DNA of 30,425 nucleotides from VMCP01 sp964408945. Its GTDB lineage: Bacteria > Bacteroidota > Bacteroidia > NS11-12g > UBA955. This document shows positions 13,147 to 21,341 of this stretch, one piece after another. The translations under genes and the position numbers were made by a program. Positions within the stretch are counted from its first letter, which is position 1, and each line of letters starts with the position of its first letter. The stretch covers positions 1 through 30,425 of the forward strand of contig CAYPBJ010000025.1 in NCBI GenBank assembly GCA_964408945.1. The letters are read 5' to 3'. The notes beneath the pieces are model-generated. The model worked only from the letters and a program-made list of their open reading frames with translations, made no database searches and was not told where the DNA came from.

Positions 13147-15348
13147 ATGGTGTCAAGAATGATGAGAACAATGTTGTGTGCGTGTGCAATGATAGCCGCG
13201 CTAAGTGCGAAGGCCCAAACAAATCCAGTTAAAAAAGATACGGCCAACGGTTCAGATATAGCTCCCGTGGAAATTGAGTCGGTAACTATTCTGGCTCCCA
13301 GAAAAGATGTAGGTCAAATTGTGCATTTGAGTGGATCTGAAATTCTCATTACTCAAAAAGAATTGAAACGATTTGATCAAGTTGACGCTAACCAATTGTT
13401 GCAATCGCAGCCTGGTGTGTATACCCAACAAGAAGATGGCTGGGGACTGAGAATGAACGTTGGATTGAGAGGGTCGGGGGTATTGAGAAGTAGTAGAATT
13501 ACACTGTTGGAAGATGGTATTCCAGTTGCTCCCGCTGCCTATGCATCGCCGGCGGCTTATTTTACTACACCCACTTGGAAGTATAGCAGCATCGAGATTT
13601 TAAAAGGATCGGCGCAGCTGATTACGGGTCCTCAAACCACTGGTGGTGCGATAAACTTTTTGACGCCTACCTTAGATGAAAAAACAGATTTGGCTGTATC
13701 TACATCCCTCGGAAACTTCGGACAAATAAGAAATTCGATACAAGGGGAATTGGTGTTGGCGCCTAGGACTAGTGTTGGATTTGGATTTAACAGCAGTCGC
13801 GCTCAAGGTTTTAAAGAGTATAAAGGTAAAAATGCTTCAGGATATATTCTCAACGATGGATATGTGAAATTGGGCCAACATTTGGATAAAAGAGATTTGC
13901 ACCATTTGGAATTTATGGCTAGTGGAACTCAAGAGTTATCGAACCAAACATATTTGGGTTTGACCGAGTTTGATGCGATTAATAATCCTAGAACCATGTA
14001 TACTGCTGCCGCGAGAGATACGATGTATGTGCAACGTTTGATGACTCGGTTATCGTATACAGCAAATTTGAAAAAAGGCTGGATTCGCGCAGATGTTTAC
14101 AGACAATTTATTGACCGTAATTGGCATAAATTAGACAAAATTGATGGTGGAAACGGTTATCAAAGTATTGCAGCGGTGCTTATGGATCCTACAAAGTTTG
14201 CTCGTGAGATGGCAGCTATGACTGGGGTTGATTCGGGAATGGCTCAAATTAAGTCTAATAAAAGAATTTATGTGAGCAGAGGGGTTCAAATTAAAGGACT
14301 GTGGACGCAATCTATGGGTGCATTGAAAGTGACTCATGAGGGTGGAGCGAGAATTCATGCTGATTATGAAGACCGTTTTCAACAAAACGACGATTATAAG
14401 ATAATAAACGGTGAAATAAATCCTGTAAAATGGGGAACTCCAGGTACAGATGCCAACCGAGTTGATTATGCTCAAGGATTGAGCGGATATTACAGAATGA
14501 CGGCATCGTATCAGCGATGGACCATTCAGGCTGGTGTGAGAGGTGAGTCAGTGAAAGCGTGGAGAGAAGATTTTGGCAAATCAAATCCCAACAGAGAAAA
14601 TAAAGACGTCAAAACCAGAGAAAATGCCGTTGACGAGTTGATGCCTGGGTTCAGTATCAATCGCAGAATGAGCAAAAATTGGTTGGCCTTTGGTGGTGTG
14701 CATCGTGGATTTACGCCTCCAGGTTCTACGCCGGGAGTCCTTCCAGAGAAAAGCACAAACTACGAATTGGGTGTTAAACATCATACTTTGCCCATTCAAA
14801 TCACCTATTTCAGAAGCGAATACGATCAACTGATGGGCTCTGATATGGCAGCGTCTGGTGGTACAGGTTCTGGCGATATGTTCAATGGTGGACGTGCTTT
14901 AGTTGATGGGGTTGAGGCTCGCTATGGATTGAAATACAAGGGATTCATTTTTGAAGCAACGGCAACGTATACGAATGCTAGATTTACAGATTCGTTTAAG
15001 AGCACCTTCGAAGAGTGGGGAAATGTGCAAGTCAATGCACCATTGCCCTATATGCCAAAAGCTCAAGGAACCTTGATGTTGGGTTACACTTGGAAATCGG
15101 TTGATTTCTTTTGGCAGTCTGTTTACGGTAGCTCTCGCCGAAGCAGTTCCAGTTTGCTTACAGATGATTTGCCTGCCAGTTGGGTTCATAATTTGAGTGT
15201 GAATTATCAGGCTACAAAGCGTTGGTCTTTCAGGATGTCAGCTCAAAATTTGACCAACGAACAGCATATCGTTGCTGCTCGTCCTGCGGGATACAGAACT
15301 TATGCTCCCCGCATGATTCTGGGAACGGTCACTTTCAGTATTCAATAA
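13147..15348 (+). CDS. TonB-dependent outer-membrane receptor, FecA-like
   Basis: 733 residues. The signal peptide, with several candidate Met starts (MVSRMMRTMLCACAMIAALSAKA), is cleaved before QTNPVKK. A plug domain follows at about 45-180, with LLQSQPGVYTQQEDGWGLR, the VGLRGSGVLRSSRITLLEDG block and IEILKGSAQLITGPQTTGGAINF, all typical of FecA/iron-dicitrate-type receptors. The 22-strand barrel runs to the C-terminal FSIQ, with NLTNEQHIVAARPAGYRTYAPR near the end as in the family. It imports a bound ligand across the outer membrane with TonB/ExbBD energy; iron-siderophore is likely but not proven. No CarboxypepD-like N-terminal extension is present, unlike SusC. The leader carries operator-like repeats. 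Confidence 0.92.
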   Translation: MVSRMMRTMLCACAMIAALSAKAQTNPVKKDTANGSDIAPVEIESVTILAPRKDVGQIVHLSGSEILITQKELKRFDQVDANQLLQSQPGVYTQQEDGWGLRMNVGLRGSGVLRSSRITLLEDGIPVAPAAYASPAAYFTTPTWKYSSIEILKGSAQLITGPQTTGGAINFLTPTLDEKTDLAVSTSLGNFGQIRNSIQGELVLAPRTSVGFGFNSSRAQGFKEYKGKNASGYILNDGYVKLGQHLDKRDLHHLEFMASGTQELSNQTYLGLTEFDAINNPRTMYTAAARDTMYVQRLMTRLSYTANLKKGWIRADVYRQFIDRNWHKLDKIDGGNGYQSIAAVLMDPTKFAREMAAMTGVDSGMAQIKSNKRIYVSRGVQIKGLWTQSMGALKVTHEGGARIHADYEDRFQQNDDYKIINGEINPVKWGTPGTDANRVDYAQGLSGYYRMTASYQRWTIQAGVRGESVKAWREDFGKSNPNRENKDVKTRENAVDELMPGFSINRRMSKNWLAFGGVHRGFTPPGSTPGVLPEKSTNYELGVKHHTLPIQITYFRSEYDQLMGSDMAASGGTGSGDMFNGGRALVDGVEARYGLKYKGFIFEATATYTNARFTDSFKSTFEEWGNVQVNAPLPYMPKAQGTLMLGYTWKSVDFFWQSVYGSSRRSSSSLLTDDLPASWVHNLSVNYQATKRWSFRMSAQNLTNEQHIVAARPAGYRTYAPRMILGTVTFSIQ

Positions 15349-15354
15349 TTGGCG

Positions 15355-15362
15355 TAAATTCG
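15355..15362 (+). promoter_or_regulatory. -7-like box TAAATTCG, 4 nt before a lipoprotein start
   Basis: Differs from TAnnTTTG only by C in place of the last T. Four bases separate it from the ATG at 15367. Confidence 0.4.
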
Positions 15363-15366
15363 TGAC

Positions 15367-15993
15367 ATGCAGTTTCAACGACTGACTTTTGTCGCAGCCG
15401 CTCTCTTTTTCGGGGGATGTTTTATCGGGGGATGTACTTCTGAGTCATCGAACGGGTCAAATTCTGATACAGGATCTAGTTCTGAGATTTCTCCGCAACA
15501 GGATTCACTTATAGTTGAAGGCGATCTCACAGCCAGTGAGTTGGATAGTTTTCGAATCAGACGGGCTTTTCAGTCCAGTGCAAAGAATTTCAATGAAGCA
15601 TTCAGAAATGGAAATTTTGATGAATTCTTGAATTATCTGCACCCATCAATTGTTGCGGCCAACGGCGGAAGATCGTCCTTTAAAAATAGATTGAAAGAAA
15701 TTTACAATGCCAACGATACGGCCAGGTACAGGCAAACGTTGATTGGGCCGGTTTCACAAATGATTGGGGTTCGCGATCCCAAGGGTAATCTCACAGGTTG
15801 GTACTGTACTATGCCTGTAAGACGATGGCTGAAAGGGGCTCCTGAACAAGAGTTTCAACTACAATGGCTGGGTGGGCAAACCTTAAATGCCGGTAAAAAT
15901 TGCTATTTCATTGATATTACTCAAATAGAGAAAGAGAAAATTTACCAAATAATGCCAGATTTTAGGTACCTCTTAGAAAATCAAACTCGTTGA
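15367..15993 (+). CDS. Uncharacterised lipoprotein
   Basis: 208 residues. The signal sequence QRLTFVAAALFFGGCFIGGC holds two possible lipobox cysteines, at FFGGC and FIGGC; the second, followed by a Ser/Asn/Gly-rich linker (TSESSNGSNSDTGSSSE), is the likelier lipid site. The folded part (about 60-205) has the pattern AFQSSAKNFNEAFRNGNFDEFLNYLHPSIVAANGG, reminiscent of small alpha+beta domains of the SnoaL/NTF2 type, but I do not claim that family. It starts 18 bp after the receptor stop with its own -7-like box, so it may be co-expressed or independent. Function unknown. Confidence 0.7.
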   Translation: MQFQRLTFVAAALFFGGCFIGGCTSESSNGSNSDTGSSSEISPQQDSLIVEGDLTASELDSFRIRRAFQSSAKNFNEAFRNGNFDEFLNYLHPSIVAANGGRSSFKNRLKEIYNANDTARYRQTLIGPVSQMIGVRDPKGNLTGWYCTMPVRRWLKGAPEQEFQLQWLGGQTLNAGKNCYFIDITQIEKEKIYQIMPDFRYLLENQTR

Positions 15994-16023
15994 TTTTTTT
16001 TACCATAGAGAACTTTCCTGATG

Positions 16024-16031
16024 TAACTTTG
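16024..16031 (+). promoter_or_regulatory. -7 promoter box TAACTTTG, 4 nt before the fsa start
   Basis: An exact TAnnTTTG match followed by TCGC and the ATG at 16036. Predicts a leaderless transcript. Confidence 0.55.
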
Positions 16032-16035
16032 TCGC

Positions 16036-16692
16036 ATGAAATTTTTCATCGACACTGCAAATCTTGAACAAATCCGCGAAGCGAATGACTTGGGTATTCT
16101 TGACGGAGTAACTACCAATCCATCTCTCATGGCTAAAGAGGGAATCACAGGCGAAGAGGCCGTTATGAAACACTACAAAGACATCTGTGAAATCGTAGAT
16201 GGTGATGTAAGTGCTGAAGTTATTTCAACAAACTTTGAAGGAATGGTTGCCGAAGGCGAAAAACTAGCGGCCATTCACGAAAATATTGTGGTTAAAGTTC
16301 CTATGATCAAAGACGGAATCAAAGCCATCCGTTATTTTTCTGATCGTGGAATTCGCACCAATTGCACTTTGGTATTTTCTGCCGGACAAGCCATTTTAGC
16401 AGCAAAAGCAGGCGCAACCTATTTATCTCCTTTCATTGGTAGAATTGACGACATGAATTGGGATGGAATGGAACTCATCAAACAAATTGCTGAAATCTAT
16501 GCCGTACAAGGATATGAAACTCAAATTCTTGCAGCAAGCATCAGAAATCCATTGCATATTGTAAAGAGTGCTCAATTCGGCGCAGATGTAGTAACTTGTC
16601 CTTTGAGCGCCATACTTGGCATGCTAAAACACCCATTAACAGACATCGGATTGGCACAATTCTTAGCTGATCACGCGAAGGCGGGGAAATAG
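16036..16692 (+). CDS. fsa: Fsa/TalC-type transaldolase (fructose-6-phosphate aldolase family)
   Basis: A 218-residue small TIM-barrel of the TalC/Fsa group. MKFFIDTANLEQIREA opens the barrel, D6 being the conserved acid; GVTTNPSLMAKEG lies at 24-36 and the Schiff-base lysine is K87 in VVKVPM. NCTLVFSAGQA and YLSPFIGRIDD are family blocks. It transfers dihydroxyacetone units (pentose phosphate) or cleaves fructose 6-phosphate; the sequence alone does not decide which, although short proteins of this type in Bacteroidota are usually annotated as transaldolase. It is a monocistronic unit, with a promoter directly at the ATG and heptamer array 4 starting 7 bp after the stop. Confidence 0.93.
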   Translation: MKFFIDTANLEQIREANDLGILDGVTTNPSLMAKEGITGEEAVMKHYKDICEIVDGDVSAEVISTNFEGMVAEGEKLAAIHENIVVKVPMIKDGIKAIRYFSDRGIRTNCTLVFSAGQAILAAKAGATYLSPFIGRIDDMNWDGMELIKQIAEIYAVQGYETQILAASIRNPLHIVKSAQFGADVVTCPLSAILGMLKHPLTDIGLAQFLADHAKAGK

Positions 16693-16698
16693 GGGTTA

Positions 16699-16807
16699 GT
16701 CGGTGGTCCATGGTCTGTAGTCTATAGTCTATAGTCCATAGTCCATGGTCGGTGGGCGAGAGGCAAGTGACGAGGGGCTGCTACCCGCTACCCGCTACCC
16801 GCTACCT
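16699..16807 (+). repeat. Heptamer array 4 (8 GT units, degenerate middle, 4 GCTACCC units)
   Basis: Eight in-phase units at 16699-16754 read GTCGGTG, GTCCATG, GTCTGTA, GTCTATA, GTCTATA, GTCCATA, GTCCATG, GTCGGTG. Three decayed units follow (GGCGAGA, GGCAAGT, GACGAGG), then from 16780 GCTACCC x3 and GCTACCT. The last group is GT-initiated on the minus strand (GTAGCGG). The array lies between fsa and the pterin synthase gene, and no other terminator for fsa is seen. Confidence 0.9.
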
Positions 16808-16855
16808 GATATAAAAACCTTTTCCGATTAGTCTTGTTACTTATTTAAAATTACC

Positions 16856-17269
16856 TTGGGAAGACGAGTAGCTGTATATCGAACCGCACATTTCAACGCC
16901 GCACACCGATTGAATGTCCCTCAGTGGACAGAAGAAGAAAACAAAAAATTCTTCGGGCTGTGCAACAACAATAATTATCACGGGCACAATTACGATTTGC
17001 AAGTGAGAGTTGAGGGGGAAGTTGATGAAGTGACCGGTTATTTGATAGATATGAAGGTGCTGAAAGATATGATAGATGAAGACGTGATTGAGGCATTTGA
17101 TCACAAGAATCTAAATCTGGATGTGCCTGAGTTCAAGGAGTTAAATCCTACAGCAGAAAACATCGTTTGGGTAATTTGGAAGAAATTAAGAAACCGATTG
17201 GGAGAAGAGTTTAATCTCAGTGTGAGATTGTATGAAACACCCAGAAATTTTGTAGAATTCAATGGATAA
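16856..17269 (+). CDS. 6-pyruvoyl-tetrahydropterin synthase / 6-carboxytetrahydropterin synthase homologue
   Basis: 137 residues of the PTPS/QueD fold. Zinc ligands are H17 (HFNAAHRL) and H42, H44 (YHGHNY), and the catalytic Cys is C36. The acid-base pair D82-H83 (FDHKNLN) and pterin-binding E127 (YETPRN) are present. The spacing C-x5-HGH matches animal PTPS (biopterin type) rather than C-x3-HGH of E. coli QueD, so the product could be 6-pyruvoyl-tetrahydropterin. There is no ATG near the start; TTG at 16856 places three residues before the conserved VAVYR strand and is the best choice. It overlaps folE by 8 bp, and FolE would supply its substrate dihydroneopterin triphosphate. Confidence 0.9.
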   Translation: MGRRVAVYRTAHFNAAHRLNVPQWTEEENKKFFGLCNNNNYHGHNYDLQVRVEGEVDEVTGYLIDMKVLKDMIDEDVIEAFDHKNLNLDVPEFKELNPTAENIVWVIWKKLRNRLGEEFNLSVRLYETPRNFVEFNG

Positions 17270-17945
17270 AGACAATATAAACAAGATCCTTTCTCAATGG
17301 GATGAAATGGGTGACTCACACGTGGGAAGTTCTAAGGAAACTCCCATGAGAGAAGGTGCTTTCGAAATGGATGACCAATTAAAAATTGAGTTAATCGCTA
17401 AGCATTTCAAAGAAATCATGCACGTATTGGGGCTCGATTTGACTGATGATAGCCTCAAAGGCACGCCAATGAGAGTGGCAAAAATGTACGTGAATGAACA
17501 TTTCAAGGGATTGGATCCTAAGAATAAACCACAACCCACGTTGTTTGAGAATTCTTATGACTATACCGAAATGTTGGTTGAGAAAGACATTACTTTTTAC
17601 AGCACTTGTGAACACCATTTTGTGCCCATTTTTGGTAGAGCCCATTTGGCTTATTTCTCAAACGGCAATGTGATTGGTCTTTCAAAGTTGAACCGAATTG
17701 TTGATTATTATTCAAAACGTCCGCAAGTTCAAGAGCGTTTAACCATTCAAATTGCGGAAGAGTTGAAGGAGGTTTTGCAGACCCAAGATGTCGCAGTGAT
17801 TATGGATGCTAAGCACTTATGTGTTGCTAGCAGAGGTATAAAAGATACTTCATCGTCAACGGTGACTTCAAGTTTCCACGGAAGATTTAACGATCCAGAA
17901 GTAAGGTCTGAATTGCTGAAATATATCACTTCAACGCCTCAGTAA
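17262..17945 (+). CDS. folE: GTP cyclohydrolase I (FolE)
   Basis: 227 residues, type I enzyme converting GTP to 7,8-dihydroneopterin triphosphate, the entry point for folate, queuosine and biopterin. Zinc ligands are C116 and H119 in CEHHF and C187 in KHLCV. Other blocks are KGTPMRVAKMY at 66-76, GLSKLNRIVDYYSKRPQVQERLT at 139-161 and SSFHGRF near the end. The first 40 residues are a variable extension common in the family. The ATG lies inside the end of the upstream PTPS-like gene (8-bp overlap), implying translational coupling and a pterin operon. Confidence 0.97.
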   Translation: MDKDNINKILSQWDEMGDSHVGSSKETPMREGAFEMDDQLKIELIAKHFKEIMHVLGLDLTDDSLKGTPMRVAKMYVNEHFKGLDPKNKPQPTLFENSYDYTEMLVEKDITFYSTCEHHFVPIFGRAHLAYFSNGNVIGLSKLNRIVDYYSKRPQVQERLTIQIAEELKEVLQTQDVAVIMDAKHLCVASRGIKDTSSSTVTSSFHGRFNDPEVRSELLKYITSTPQ

Positions 17946-17958
17946 ATAGTTTTTGAAT

Positions 17959-17981
17959 TTTGCCTCAAAAATTGAGGTAAA
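17959..17981 (+). terminator. Hairpin after folE, possible terminator
   Basis: CCTCAA / TTGAGG arms around an AAA loop (17963-17977) extend with three AT pairs and a G-T pair to about 10 bp. The T-tract is poor, so termination is uncertain. TTG at 17972-17974 could also serve as the -33 element of the tRNA promoter. Confidence 0.4.
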
Positions 17982-17996
17982 TTATCAAAAAATGTT

Positions 17997-18004
17997 TATT
18001 TTTG
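17997..18004 (+). promoter_or_regulatory. -7 promoter box TATTTTTG for tRNA-His
   Basis: An exact TAnnTTTG with a TTG 22 bp upstream (17972-17974). The predicted start near 18009 gives a leader of about 47 nt before the tRNA. Confidence 0.55.
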
Positions 18005-18014
18005 CACCTCGATA

Positions 18015-18040
18015 AGTAACACTGATTCGTTGGTGTTACT
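18015..18040 (+). other. Hairpin in the tRNA-His 5' leader
   Basis: AGTAACAC (18015-18022) and GTGTTACT (18033-18040) form a perfect 8-bp stem with a 10-nt loop, between the predicted transcription start and the tRNA 5' end. It may guide RNase P or other processing, or protect the leader. Confidence 0.5.
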
Positions 18041-18056
18041 GCCAAAGCGAAATACG

Positions 18057-18130
18057 GCGGTCGTAGCTCATCTGGTTAGAGCGCCAGTTTGTGGATCTGG
18101 AGGTAGCCGGTTCGATCCCGGTCGGTCGCC
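18057..18130 (+). tRNA. tRNA-His (anticodon GTG)
   Basis: A complete cloverleaf. The acceptor stem GCGGTCG (18057-18063) pairs with CGGTCGC (18123-18129) using two G-U pairs. The D arm is AGCTC...GAGC; the anticodon loop TTGTGGA has GTG at 18091-18093; the T arm is GCCGG-TTCGATC-CCGGT. Position -1 is an encoded G (18056), able to pair with C73 (18130), the hallmark of tRNA-His. CCA is not encoded (CCT follows). The anticodon stem has a T-T mismatch next to the loop (18088/18096). Confidence 0.97.
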
Positions 18131-18133
18131 CTT

Positions 18134-18164
18134 AAAAAAGAGGACTTTATAGTCCTCTTTTTTT
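18134..18164 (+). terminator. Terminator of tRNA-His
   Basis: A perfect 13-bp stem AAAAAAGAGGACT / AGTCCTCTTTTTT with TTAT loop (18147-18150) ends in a T-run, 3 nt after the tRNA. The A-tract on the left makes it potentially bidirectional. From 18165 to 18249 I see nothing else. Confidence 0.9.
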
Positions 18165-18249
18165 GTGATAGAATTTCCAGCAATTGAGACTTGCAAATAC
18201 TGAAAAATTAGAAGATACAAACGACAAAAAAGTTATGGGATTTTAACTT

Positions 18250-18257
18250 TACCTTTG
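18250..18257 (+). promoter_or_regulatory. -7 promoter box TACCTTTG, 4 nt before the glycosyltransferase start
   Basis: An exact TAnnTTTG followed by TCTA and the ATG at 18262. It would drive the three-gene glycan operon as a leaderless mRNA. Confidence 0.55.
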
Positions 18258-18261
18258 TCTA

Positions 18262-19431
18262 ATGCTGCTTTGGGTCGCTGGCTGGTTCCCTAATTCTGAG
18301 AATCCGTACAACGGCATTTTTATACATAGGCATGCTCAGGCTGTGGCAAACTCAGAGGCCAACCTAACCGTTTTAACATTCGCCACCTATTTTTTCGGTG
18401 AGAAAAGGCCAACTAGAATACAAGAATTAACCAACTATCAATGGGTTTTTGTTGCTGTTCCGCAGTTCAAAGGCAAAGCCTTTAAAATTGTGAATTTTGC
18501 AATTTATTATTTGGTTTCATTGGGTAAATTATTGCAAATTTTATTAGAAATTCAGCCGCGAACAGTGCATGTTCATGCCGCCGATAAAATTGGAGTTGTA
18601 GCAGCTTTTTGGAAGCCCTTTTTTAATTATAATTTATGGCTAACAGAACATTGGGCTATCTTCAATGATTGGGTTACTGATCGGTTTGATAAGCGGAATG
18701 GGTGGTTTCAGAAGTCATACAAGTATTTGTGGAATAAAACTGATTATTGTGCGAGCATCAACCTCAATCTTCATCAATCTATGGAGCAAACATTTGGGTC
18801 AAATAAGAAGCATATATTATTTCCCAATGCATTAGATTCTGTATTCGAAAATGCAAAAATCGTTCAGAAGTTTGGTTGCAATCATTTTTTGCATGTATCC
18901 AATTTTGAACCTAGAAAGAATACCAATCTTATTATTGAAGCTTTTAAAGAAGTCAAGAATCAAATTCCCCAAGCTCGTTTGACATTAGTGGGAATATCAC
19001 AACAGAAAAAAGATCAACTATTTGAAGAATGTATCAATTTAAAAGAGCTGAATGTTGATGTTTTTGAAGCCGTTCCGGCAGAAGAATTGATTGAATTCTA
19101 TCAGCAAGCAAGTGCATTTATTTTGGCAAGCGATTCTGAAAATGCTCCTTGCGTGATATCCGAAGCTTTGGCAATGGGTGTACCCGTGATTGCATCGAAT
19201 GTGGGTGGAATTCCGGAAATGTTGAATGCTGAAAATGGCATTTTGATGGAGGATTGGAATCCCCAAGAGAATAATTCTGCAAAAACACTTAAAATAACCA
19301 CCGCAATGTTGGATTTTTGCAAAAAATGCGAAAACTTTGATCGATTGCTGATACAACAAAATGCAAAACTTATATACTCGAGTGAAAGTATTGCTCAGCA
19401 ATTGATACACCAATATACATGTGCGGAATAG
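18262..19431 (+). CDS. GT4-family glycosyltransferase
   Basis: 389 residues with the two Rossmann-like halves of a GT-B enzyme. The N-terminus (LLWVAGWFPNSENPYNGIFIHRHAQAVA) is a typical GT4 opening with the acceptor-side Gly loop. The C-terminal half has HVSNFEPRKNTNLIIEAF (about 213-230) and the donor-binding block SDSENAPCVISEALAMGVPVIASNVGGIPEM (about 292-322), where the E-x7-E-like arrangement lies. It transfers a sugar from a nucleotide donor in the cytoplasm; sugar and acceptor cannot be read. Its 3' end overlaps asnB by 13 bp. With asnB and the flippase-like gene it forms a small surface-glycan operon. Confidence 0.9.
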   Translation: MLLWVAGWFPNSENPYNGIFIHRHAQAVANSEANLTVLTFATYFFGEKRPTRIQELTNYQWVFVAVPQFKGKAFKIVNFAIYYLVSLGKLLQILLEIQPRTVHVHAADKIGVVAAFWKPFFNYNLWLTEHWAIFNDWVTDRFDKRNGWFQKSYKYLWNKTDYCASINLNLHQSMEQTFGSNKKHILFPNALDSVFENAKIVQKFGCNHFLHVSNFEPRKNTNLIIEAFKEVKNQIPQARLTLVGISQQKKDQLFEECINLKELNVDVFEAVPAEELIEFYQQASAFILASDSENAPCVISEALAMGVPVIASNVGGIPEMLNAENGILMEDWNPQENNSAKTLKITTAMLDFCKKCENFDRLLIQQNAKLIYSSESIAQQLIHQYTCAE

Positions 19432-21341
19432 CGGGCATATCAACATCGGTCGTTAGAGACCCAACCTATTGGAAACGATGGGCTACCCGTTTTTCCGATG
19501 AGTTAAAGCACCGTGGAAAGGATGATGCTGGTCTACTTCTCATGCTCCGGAATTCAGACCCAAAACCCGTGTTTTGGGGTAGGGAAGTGTATTCAGATAT
19601 GCTGCAATACATCCCTGAGAAATCAGCAACAGAGTTATTGACCGAACAAGTTAATGGTTTTATACTGCATCAGAGACTTTCAATAATTGCTCCTGGAGAT
19701 AGAGGACATCAGCCCATGTGCGATGCCACTGGTAGATATTGGATTACCTTCAACGGTGAGATATTCAATTATATAGAGCTCAGGAAACAGTATAAAATCA
19801 ACACTATAACTGATACTGATACGGAAGTGTTGTTAGAGCTTTGGGCAAAAATGGAAGATAAATGCCTGCAGCTTTTAGATGGTTTTTTTGCTTTTTGCAT
19901 TTATGATTCTTTAGAAAATACCTACACGCTAGTGAGAGATAAAACCGGCGTGAAGCCGCTGTTTTATTTAAACAATAAAGAAACATTCGCATTCTCCAGC
20001 GAAGAACAAACGCTCCGAGAAATCAACGAATCTAAAGAAATTAATCCCACAGCAATCTATCTGCATCTTAAGTATTCAATGACTGATGCCGTTGATTGGT
20101 ATCCTGAAGTGAAAACCTTGAAACCTGGTTGTTGGATTCGATGGATACCCAATCTGAGAAGTATCATTGATAGGCAATGGTATTACCCATCTACCTATCA
20201 AAGATTGAATGAGGTGCGTGATTTGCGTGAACTTTTGTTTGAAAGTATGCGCAAACGTTTGAGGAGTGATGTGCCTATGGGTTTTGCCGTTAGCGGCGGA
20301 ATAGATAGCAGCATTATTTTAGGAATTGGCAGATGGCAGCTGGGTATGGATGCTCCTTTACATCTTTTTTCGGTGGGGTCTAATGGCATGCAAGGCGATG
20401 AAACCGAGTGGCAGAAAAAAGTCCAAAAGAAACACGGCGGACAAATGCATCAGATACGAGTGGAAGACCTTGGTACGCCTGACTTTGAACAATTGGTGCA
20501 ATTGACCAAACGCCCGCCTGTGGCGTGGAACAACATAGGGCATTTTGCACTTTGCAGAAAAGTAAGGGAAGTTGGGGTAACCGTTTTGTTTAATGGTCAA
20601 GGTGCTGATGAGATTTTTGGGGGATATCCAGATTATTTTATTCAATCAATCATTGATGGAGATCAAGAGTTAAAAGATTTTAAAGATCATTGGCCCATTG
20701 GATATTCGCAAGCGTCTAAAATAGCTTTGAAAAGAAAGTGGCGCGGGAAAATGTCCCAAAAATTCAAACACAAAGTAGATCAATATCTCTGGGGAAATTG
20801 GTTCAGTAAAGATCAGATTTTTAGCAATGATTTAGAATTACACCCCGTGGTGGAAGATGTTAAAGAGCGAATGCTGGGTGATTACTATGGTACATTACAA
20901 GATTCCAAATTTTACGGGAGATTGTATCAAATGCTGGCTTGGGAAGATAGAAATGGAATGGCTTTTCAACTTGAAAGTCGCAACCCATTTGCAGACGATT
21001 TATTGTTGCCAAAATATTTCTTAGGGAAGTATTCACTCAATGCGCTCTCCGAAGGTGGAATGCCTAAGGGAATGCTTCGAAATACATTCAAAGATTTATT
21101 GCCCAATGATTTGTTTGCCCGTTTAGACAAAAAAGGGTTTTCTATGCCTGAGGCTCAACTCACGCAGAAGTTTGGTTCAGATTGGAAAGATTGGTTTTTG
21201 TCATCTAAATTAGATGCCTATATAAACAGGGGCAATCGAGAGAAAATGGCGGCCAAATTCTCCCAATTATCAACCAAAGAACTTTCGTTGTATTTTAAAA
21301 TATCGTCTCTGGGATTGTTCCTGGAAAATCAAAGTTCATGA
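19419..21341 (+). CDS. asnB: Asparagine synthase (glutamine-hydrolysing), glycan-operon type
   Basis: 640 residues. The N-terminal Ntn glutaminase domain begins MCGIAGIS with nucleophile C2; QRLSIIAPGD and FNGEIFNYIELR are its substrate-binding blocks. The synthase domain carries the ATP-pyrophosphatase loop SGGIDSS at 292-298, FNGQGADEIFGGY further on, and the family ending GMPKGMLRNTFKDLLP. The usual HRGPD near residue 33 reads HRGKD. AsnB amidates aspartate; homologues inside polysaccharide clusters may instead amidate sugar acids or modify glycans, which is plausible here between a glycosyltransferase and a flippase. Start and stop overlap both neighbours (13 bp and 4 bp). Confidence 0.93.
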   Translation: MCGIAGISTSVVRDPTYWKRWATRFSDELKHRGKDDAGLLLMLRNSDPKPVFWGREVYSDMLQYIPEKSATELLTEQVNGFILHQRLSIIAPGDRGHQPMCDATGRYWITFNGEIFNYIELRKQYKINTITDTDTEVLLELWAKMEDKCLQLLDGFFAFCIYDSLENTYTLVRDKTGVKPLFYLNNKETFAFSSEEQTLREINESKEINPTAIYLHLKYSMTDAVDWYPEVKTLKPGCWIRWIPNLRSIIDRQWYYPSTYQRLNEVRDLRELLFESMRKRLRSDVPMGFAVSGGIDSSIILGIGRWQLGMDAPLHLFSVGSNGMQGDETEWQKKVQKKHGGQMHQIRVEDLGTPDFEQLVQLTKRPPVAWNNIGHFALCRKVREVGVTVLFNGQGADEIFGGYPDYFIQSIIDGDQELKDFKDHWPIGYSQASKIALKRKWRGKMSQKFKHKVDQYLWGNWFSKDQIFSNDLELHPVVEDVKERMLGDYYGTLQDSKFYGRLYQMLAWEDRNGMAFQLESRNPFADDLLLPKYFLGKYSLNALSEGGMPKGMLRNTFKDLLPNDLFARLDKKGFSMPEAQLTQKFGSDWKDWFLSSKLDAYINRGNREKMAAKFSQLSTKELSLYFKISSLGLFLENQSS

